A stretch of DNA of 64,000 nt from positions 1-64,000 of the forward strand of contig JAJFKU010000038.1 of assembly GCA_021773035.1 (NCBI GenBank), read 5' to 3'. Shown one piece after another: positions 59,301 through 64,000 of this stretch (the first letter of the stretch is position 1; the number at the start of each line of letters is the position of its first letter). This DNA comes from Woeseiaceae bacterium (GTDB lineage: Bacteria; Pseudomonadota; Gammaproteobacteria; Steroidobacterales; Woeseiaceae). The position numbers were made by a program, and so were the translations under genes. A model generated the notes under the pieces. That model was not told where the DNA came from and did not search any database. It worked only from the letters and a program-made list of their open reading frames with translations.

Positions 59301-60668
59301 TCAGGCGCGGGAGCTTTCTGCTCGCCGTGCCTGGAGTTCCCGGCGTTTCTTTTGTGCGGCCTCTTCTGCGAGACGAATCTGTCGGTTACGTTCGATCTCG
59401 GCATCGATAACCCGAGTCCACTGGTTCGAGGTTCGCTGTGACCGGGGCACTTTGGCAGCCTCCCGGAATGCTGCTTTGGCTTCCGAGTACTTGCGCTGAT
59501 TGTAGAGACACATGCCCAATGAAATCTGGATGTTGTCCGGGCTCTTTAGTCCGCCCTTTCGCGCCGCGTTTCGTGCCGCTGTCACGCACTGCTCGTATTC
59601 GCCGACATTCAGATAGGAGTTGGCCAGCCGAGCATCGAGTTCGCCGTGGTTAGCGAGTTGTGCCGCTGCCCGCAGTGCCGGGATCGCTTTCTGGTCTTCC
59701 ATTGACAGCATCCATGCCTGCGATAACAGCCGGTAGTTCTTCTCGTTCTTTGATAGTACGCCACTGTCCATTTTTTCCTGCAACAACTTGGCGGCGTTAT
59801 AGGGAACCTCTGCCTGCATGAACAGCTGCGCCATCGTCACAAACTCGGTTTCCTTGTCCAGCATGCCCTGTGTGAACGCAGCATCGTAGGCATAGATCAG
59901 TTTCTGATCCTGGCCTAACTCGGTGAAGGCGCCGGCCAGAGACGTCCAATAACGTTTCTTCGGCCAGTTCTCCAGCAGAGTCATCTGGATATCGCGAACC
60001 TTGGTGTAATTCTCTTCCTGAAAGTACGCGAAATTCAAGAGGTTATACCAGTCTTCCTTGGCCGGTTTGTTGCGGGCACGGGCAACGGCCATCGCCGCTT
60101 CAATCGGCTCGATCATTGCCTTGTACTGGTTCAGGTTGTAGTGAATCTGCGCTTTGAGAATGAAGGGCGCGGGTGCCGGGTTGGTTTCCAGAACAAACCA
60201 CTGGTTGATCGTCGCCAGGGCCTCCTGATAGCGTTCTTCAACGGTCAGCAGTTGCGCCATCGTAAACGTTGTCGCCTTGGCCATTTGCGGTTCGAGGCTG
60301 GGAATGGCGAGCTGCTTCTTGTAGGTCGAAATCGCGGCCGATATATTGTCCATGCTGTAATGCACATAGCCCAGATAATTCAGGACGTTGGCCTGCTCAT
60401 ACTCCGTGAGCTTGTCAGGGTTGTAGAGGCTGGTCAGCGTTCTTAGTGCTGGCTGGTACTCCTTGGCCTCAACCATCTCCTGCGCCTTCAGGATACGCTC
60501 ATAAACCTCCTTACTGACAGCCTGAGCCTGCTTGGTTTTGGTTTTGTCCTCTTTATCGGCCTGTCCGCTACCCTGAGCGTAGACACTACCGCCAGCGAGT
60601 ATTCCTGCCAGCACCACGAGGCATAATTTCGATGAGATTCCGCGACTAGTATTCATGACTGAAAACAT
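59301..60668 (-). CDS. TPR protein of the TonB2-like locus
   Basis: 455 residues with a signal peptide (KLCLVVLAGILAGGSVYAQG, cleaved near residue 32), then TPR-like repeats: YERILKAQEMVEAKEYQPAL, ANVLNYLGYVHYSMDNISAA, RYQEALATINQWFVLE, YNLNQYKAMIEPIEAAM and others. The C-terminus is basic and Gln-rich (AEEAAQKKRRELQARRAESS). Such a periplasmic TPR protein is the usual last gene of the ExbB/ExbD/TonB2 loci of Vibrio and Shewanella. It probably assists TonB-dependent transport. Starts 2 bp after tonB. Confidence 0.85.
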   Translation of the reverse strand: MFSVMNTSRGISSKLCLVVLAGILAGGSVYAQGSGQADKEDKTKTKQAQAVSKEVYERILKAQEMVEAKEYQPALRTLTSLYNPDKLTEYEQANVLNYLGYVHYSMDNISAAISTYKKQLAIPSLEPQMAKATTFTMAQLLTVEERYQEALATINQWFVLETNPAPAPFILKAQIHYNLNQYKAMIEPIEAAMAVARARNKPAKEDWYNLLNFAYFQEENYTKVRDIQMTLLENWPKKRYWTSLAGAFTELGQDQKLIYAYDAAFTQGMLDKETEFVTMAQLFMQAEVPYNAAKLLQEKMDSGVLSKNEKNYRLLSQAWMLSMEDQKAIPALRAAAQLANHGELDARLANSYLNVGEYEQCVTAARNAARKGGLKSPDNIQISLGMCLYNQRKYSEAKAAFREAAKVPRSQRTSNQWTRVIDAEIERNRQIRLAEEAAQKKRRELQARRAESSRA

Positions 60669-60670
60669 CC

Positions 60671-61276
60671 TTAATCCTCAAGCTCGAAGGTGATGCGAGT
60701 CTTAACGCCGGGTACTTCTACCGGCACGCCGTCAACAACACGGGGTTTGTACTTGAACTTCAGTACGGCCCGGGTAGCAGCACGCTCAAACAGACTGCTG
60801 GTTGACTGGATCACAATCGGGTCTTTTACGGTTCCCGCCGAGGTTACTGTAAATGACATGTCGACGAAGCCTTCCAGGCCCCTGGACAGGGCTCGCGACG
60901 GGTACACCGGCGCAACCCTGACGATAGGCAGATAGTCGCCTTCAGCGATATTCATACCGCCGGGGCCGCCGATATTAGTGTCAGCCGAAACGGTCGGTGC
61001 CGGAATATCGATCGACGGAGCATCCGGGTCGATATTGTCCATATCCTGCGGCGGTGTTTCGGGTGGCGTTTCTGGCGGTTTCGGCGGCTTCTCAGGCGTC
61101 AGATCAGCCGTGTTCAGATTCTCGTTTTTCTTTACCCGCACAAACTCCAGTTTGTGCCGCTCGCGTGGGTCGGTCAGTGCCTGCTTACCCGTCACGATGA
61201 GTAGCTGCATGATGAATAACAGGCTCAGTGTGACCACCGTGCCTATGACTATCGAAAAAGCGTAACGACCTATCAT
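60671..61276 (-). CDS. tonB: TonB-family energy transducer
   Basis: 201 residues. One TM helix (~5-25), a Pro/Glu-rich spacer (EKPPKPPETPPETPPQD) and the C-terminal domain with VRVAPVYPSRALSRGLEGFV and FTVTSAGTVKDPIVIQSTSS, ending RITFELED. It connects the inner-membrane ExbBD motor to outer-membrane receptors. GAGGAG precedes the start. Two small hairpins lie in the 89-bp gap to exbD. Confidence 0.93.
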   Translation of the reverse strand: MIGRYAFSIVIGTVVTLSLLFIMQLLIVTGKQALTDPRERHKLEFVRVKKNENLNTADLTPEKPPKPPETPPETPPQDMDNIDPDAPSIDIPAPTVSADTNIGGPGGMNIAEGDYLPIVRVAPVYPSRALSRGLEGFVDMSFTVTSAGTVKDPIVIQSTSSLFERAATRAVLKFKYKPRVVDGVPVEVPGVKTRITFELED

Positions 61277-61291
61277 GGTCCTGTTCTCCTC

Positions 61292-61335
61292 AGCGGCTTC
61301 GGCCGCTTAGTCTCCGTCATACCAGGCAAGCCTGG
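61292..61335 (-). promoter_or_regulatory. Two short hairpins before tonB
   Basis: AGCGGC-TTCG-GCCGCT (61292-61307) and CCAGG-CAAG-CCTGG (61322-61335) lie in the gap between exbD and tonB. The first is directly before the Shine-Dalgarno of tonB. They may act as RNA processing or attenuation sites that set TonB levels relative to ExbB/ExbD (inference). Confidence 0.4.
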
Positions 61336-61365
61336 AACCTTAAGACAATCGTATCCGGCACAAAT

Positions 61366-61779
61366 TCAGCCGTCGTCTTCCGAAGATATTGCAACATTGG
61401 GTACACCCGCCGCTCTCGCAGCATCCATCACAATGACCAGCATCTCGTTTGACGACTCGGCATCGGCCTGTATTACGATCGATCCCTTAGGGTTTTCTGC
61501 GTGCAAGCGTTCAATGATGCCGCGTACTGCACGAGGGTCCCGCTCCTGCCGATCAATCCAGATTTCGTTGGCCTCACTGATCGCAATAAGGATTGCCGCG
61601 TCTTCCTGCTTGTCGGCGGTCGTTGTCAGAGGGCGATCGACTTGTATACCGGCTTCCTTGATAAAGGTCGCCGTAACGATAAAGAAGATCAACATGATAA
61701 ACACCACGTCGAGCATCGGCGTCAGGTTGATTTCCTCGCTTTCCTCTTCGTGTCCGAAACTACCTCTACTATTTCGCAT
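61366..61779 (-). CDS. exbD: ExbD/TolR-like biopolymer transport protein, copy 2
   Basis: 137 residues. EEINLTPMLDVVFIMLIFFI contains the TM helix and the protonatable Asp, and AGIQVDRPLTTTADKQEDAA and GSIVIQADAESSNEMLVIVM are ExbD blocks. It is closely similar to the next ExbD copy, probably from a duplication; both are conserved in TonB2-like loci. Part of the proton-driven motor. Confidence 0.92.
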   Translation of the reverse strand: MRNSRGSFGHEEESEEINLTPMLDVVFIMLIFFIVTATFIKEAGIQVDRPLTTTADKQEDAAILIAISEANEIWIDRQERDPRAVRGIIERLHAENPKGSIVIQADAESSNEMLVIVMDAARAAGVPNVAISSEDDG

Positions 61780-61805
61780 AACTAGTTATCCTATTGAGTT
61801 CCCGC

Positions 61806-62216
61806 TCAACGTTGATCTGCTATCGATATGTTGTAAACCCCGGCATCACGCGTGGAGTCCATGACCTGCACGAGCATCTTATTGGTCGACTTCTTGTTCG
61901 CCTGAATCACGACGGAACCCTGCGGATTCTCGGCGTGCAGACGTGCAATATTCGATTTTACTGCTCGTGGGTCGATCAAGCGTCGATCGATCCAGATTTC
62001 ATCAGTGGCAGTAATAAGCACGAGAATATTGGCATCTTCCGGTTTTGTTTCCGTCACCGGAGCATCCGGACGATTAACGTCGATGCCCGTTTCCTTGATG
62101 AAGGACGCCGTTACAATGAAGAAGATAAGCATGATGAACACGACATCGAGCATCGGCGTGAGATTAATCTCATCGCTATCCTCCGCTTGCCCCATTGAGA
62201 GGTTTGTCTTGCGCAT
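61806..62216 (-). CDS. exbD: ExbD/TolR-like biopolymer transport protein, copy 1
   Basis: 136 residues. DEINLTPMLDVVFIMLIFFI with the motor Asp, ETGIDVNRPDAPVTETKPED and GSVVIQANKKSTNKMLVQVM. It differs from copy 2 in the periplasmic domain, so the two may form a heterodimer. 26 bp separate the copies, and the gene follows exbB by 9 bp. Confidence 0.92.
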   Translation of the reverse strand: MRKTNLSMGQAEDSDEINLTPMLDVVFIMLIFFIVTASFIKETGIDVNRPDAPVTETKPEDANILVLITATDEIWIDRRLIDPRAVKSNIARLHAENPQGSVVIQANKKSTNKMLVQVMDSTRDAGVYNISIADQR

Positions 62217-62225
62217 GATTCGCTC

Positions 62226-62753
62226 CTAATGGTCCATCGTCAGCGAGTCTTCGAGGAACTCGACTTCACGAGCCGCTTTACGGCTTAATAATGTGACCAG
62301 CAAAACCCCGGATAGTGCCCCGACCATACCGGCCATAGTGGGCACCGTGGCCTGAGAAACGCCGGCAGCCATAGCCCGTACGTTGCCGGACCCTGATACT
62401 GCCATCACCTGGAAAACGCTGATCATGCCTGTCACCGTACCCAGCAGGCCGAGTAGCGGACACAAAGCAACCAGGGTCTGGATGAGGTTGATCCCCTTGC
62501 TCGATGCCGCATCGAAACGCGAGATCATTAACTCGCGAATCTGATGAGCGGCCCAGGAGCGGCGTTCGCTGCGAGATTCCCACTGGTCATGAATCTGCCG
62601 TGACATGCTTTTCATTGATGAGCGAAAAAACATGATCCGCTCGACGATCAGCACCCACATCAGGAAGATGGTCACTGCAATGGCCCGTAATACCGGGCCA
62701 CCCAGACTCATGAAATCTCTAATGGCTTCAAAACTATCAACAAGCCAAAACAT
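62226..62753 (-). CDS. exbB: ExbB/TolQ-family protein, short form
   Basis: 175 residues with three TM segments (~18-38, 88-108, 135-155). GINLIQTLVALCPLLGLLGT, VTGMISVFQVMAVSGSGNVR and GVSQATVPTMAGMVGALSGV are the MotA/TolQ/ExbB signature. It lacks the long periplasmic N-terminus of the upstream copy. In Vibrio TonB2 loci a short ExbB2 and a long TtpC-like ExbB occur together, as here. Confidence 0.92.
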   Translation of the reverse strand: MFWLVDSFEAIRDFMSLGGPVLRAIAVTIFLMWVLIVERIMFFRSSMKSMSRQIHDQWESRSERRSWAAHQIRELMISRFDAASSKGINLIQTLVALCPLLGLLGTVTGMISVFQVMAVSGSGNVRAMAAGVSQATVPTMAGMVGALSGVLLVTLLSRKAAREVEFLEDSLTMDH

Positions 62754-62770
62754 GATTACTCCTTTCGGCC

Positions 62771-64000
62771 TTAGCCATTCCGTTCAGAGTGTTCGGCAAC
62801 GAGGCCAGCGCTCTGCGACTGCAGGATATTGATTATCTTGCGGCTTTGTCCGCTAACAACCGTGTGCAGCAATACCATCGGAATTGCGACTACGAGACCG
62901 AGTACCGTGGTCATGAGTGCCTGCGAAATACCGCCGGCCATCATCTTCGGATCACCGGCACCGTACAACGTGATGACCTGGAAGGTCTTGATCATGCCGG
63001 TAACCGTACCGAGCAGACCCATCAGCGGTGCAACTGCCGAAACCACCTTGATGAAAAGCAGACCCTTGGTCAGCCCCGGCATTTCCTTGAGTGCCGCTTC
63101 GCTCAGTTTCAGCTCAATCGTCTCCGTGTCAGCGCCCCGGTTACTTTCGTAAGCGGCAAGAACCCGACCCAGCGGATTGTCTGTGCTGGCCGTTTCACGT
63201 TTCAGTTGAGCTGCAACTCTGCGGCTGTCTCCTGACAGGCCAACCCAGCGCCAGATCGCGATCAGCAAACCCACCAAGCCGAGGGCGATGATGCAGTAAC
63301 CGACGATGCCGCCCTGCTCAATACGATCCTTAATAGTGGGCGATTCAACGAGCAGGCCGAGAATACCGCCTCGCGTGCCGTCAATGCCGAAGGTAACCAC
63401 GCCTGACTCAGCATCCATCATGTTGCCGGCAGTGCCGGAGAAGCGGCCTTCAGGCTGACGCTGCAGTTCGGAAACCGTGCCTTCTTTCGGGTCGTACTCG
63501 AGATAGCCGTTCTCCGAAACGATGTTGAACGCACCGACGCGAACCATCTCCACTTCCTCTTGTTCCCCGTCGGCCTTGGTCACGAGGTGAGTAAATCGAA
63601 CGACGCGTCCGGACTCATTCACTTCACGGTGTAGTTCGAACCAGAGCCGTTCGATGTCCTCAATCGACGCCAGGCTGTTTGCGCCCGCCATCTTGTTGCC
63701 GAGTTCAACAAGAAACTCGCCGCGGTCAGGGTACTGGATGTTGGTCAGCGACTCGCTGAAACGTCCCTGGGTATCACCCGAAACCGTTTGCAACTGCCCG
63801 AAGAGTTCCTTCAAAGCGCCGAGGCGTTCGTCGAGAGCTGCTTTCGCCGTAATGATGCGCTGCTGATTCTGCTCAAACTGCTGCTCGAGATTAGCGCTGG
63901 CATTTTCCTGACGGGTACGCTCTGCGCGCGCCTGATTGAGCAATGACTGCTGATTGTTTCGAGCTTGTGCAAACTCGGATTCGCGTTGACGCGCTTCCTG
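62771..64000 (-). CDS. Long-form ExbB/TtpC-like protein, 5' end outside the window
   Basis: The frame stays open from stop 62771 to the window edge (410 codons visible), so the start lies beyond. A coiled-coil N-terminal region (ANLEQQFEQNQQRIITAKAA, LGALKELFGQLQTVS) is followed by a periplasmic domain (EDIERLWFELHREVNESGRV), a TM helix (YCIIALGLVGLLIAIWRWV) and the ExbB core VVSAVAPLMGLLGTVTGMIK, ALMTTVLGLVVAIPMVLLHT. This matches TtpC of Vibrio TonB2 systems. A TTG at 63943 is an internal codon, not a start. Confidence 0.9.
   Translation of the reverse strand, partial: QEARQRESEFAQARNNQQSLLNQARAERTRQENASANLEQQFEQNQQRIITAKAALDERLGALKELFGQLQTVSGDTQGRFSESLTNIQYPDRGEFLVELGNKMAGANSLASIEDIERLWFELHREVNESGRVVRFTHLVTKADGEQEEVEMVRVGAFNIVSENGYLEYDPKEGTVSELQRQPEGRFSGTAGNMMDAESGVVTFGIDGTRGGILGLLVESPTIKDRIEQGGIVGYCIIALGLVGLLIAIWRWVGLSGDSRRVAAQLKRETASTDNPLGRVLAAYESNRGADTETIELKLSEAALKEMPGLTKGLLFIKVVSAVAPLMGLLGTVTGMIKTFQVITLYGAGDPKMMAGGISQALMTTVLGLVVAIPMVLLHTVVSGQSRKIINILQSQSAGLVAEHSERNG

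Noticed and set aside
63943..64000. TTG at 63943 as start of the long ExbB
   Set aside because: The coiled-coil frame continues upstream to the window edge, so the true start is outside.
1..64000. tRNA, rRNA, CRISPR arrays or replication origin
   Set aside because: No cloverleaf with conserved loop bases, no rRNA core sequence, no regularly spaced direct repeats and no DnaA-box cluster were recognised by eye. A covariance-model search would be decisive.

Overview
The window is about 64 kb of chromosome from a moderately GC-rich Gammaproteobacterium. The evidence is a Xps-type type II secretion operon (gspG-N), a rhombosortase, a TonB2-like ExbB/ExbB/ExbD/ExbD/TonB/TPR locus, a fabD-fabG-acpP-fabF-pabB-pabC-mltG-tmk-holB-pilZ cluster, and many conserved proteins typical of marine gammaproteobacteria (Chromatiales/Woeseiaceae-like or Xanthomonadales-like). 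The species cannot be fixed from sequence alone. No rRNA, tRNA or CRISPR array was recognised.

Region 1 (1-4.1 kb) is an accessory scar. The 3' end of an IS3-family insertion sequence interrupts a tyrosine recombinase. A LysR regulator follows with a divergent DUF2306 membrane protein and a clear operator between them. Next come two broken antitoxin genes (VapB-like, then HigA-like) and a small phage-like gene pair preceded by palindromes.

Region 2 (4.1-7.5 kb) is a compact operon: a membrane protein, a winged-helix regulator, a second cis-prenyl transferase (UppS paralogue) and a B12-binding radical SAM enzyme. The same 15-bp operator-like element precedes the first gene and the uppS-like gene. 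It looks like a regulated polyprenyl-lipid system.

Region 3 (7.5-23 kb) holds stand-alone genes: an Acg-like nitroreductase, a lipoprotein oligopeptidase B, an outer-membrane porin followed by a chemoreceptor with a CheR/CheB tether, a DUF3365 haem protein, an alkylation-repair protein, a YegP-like protein, a ferritin-like protein whose ribosome site is buried in a strong hairpin, and an MbnH/MbnP (di-haem enzyme plus copper protein) pair.

Region 4 (23-28 kb) is a tightly packed minus-strand set: TIR-like protein, glycerophosphodiesterase, TlpA thioredoxin, DUF4266 lipoprotein, DUF3570 outer-membrane barrel, ApbE flavin transferase. The DUF3570 protein carries a motif (DSLTGAT) that matches the ApbE flavinylation consensus, suggesting a flavin-carrying outer-membrane module.

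Region 5 (28-41 kb) is housekeeping: FadJ-like beta-oxidation enzyme, a CNB-CNB-rhodanese protein, then the minus-strand fatty-acid/folate/replication cluster. A rhombosortase gene lies where fabH would usually be. Region 6 (41-52.6 kb) is the gspGHIJKLMN operon, divergent from the rhombosortase, and an AddAB-like helicase/nuclease pair. Region 7 (52.6-64 kb) has an AlaA-type aminotransferase, a CoA-transferase, a DUF6491 lipoprotein, a mercaptopyruvate sulfurtransferase, EtfBA, a peroxiredoxin, a 2Fe-2S ferredoxin, and the TonB2-like energy-transduction operon, whose first gene runs off the window.
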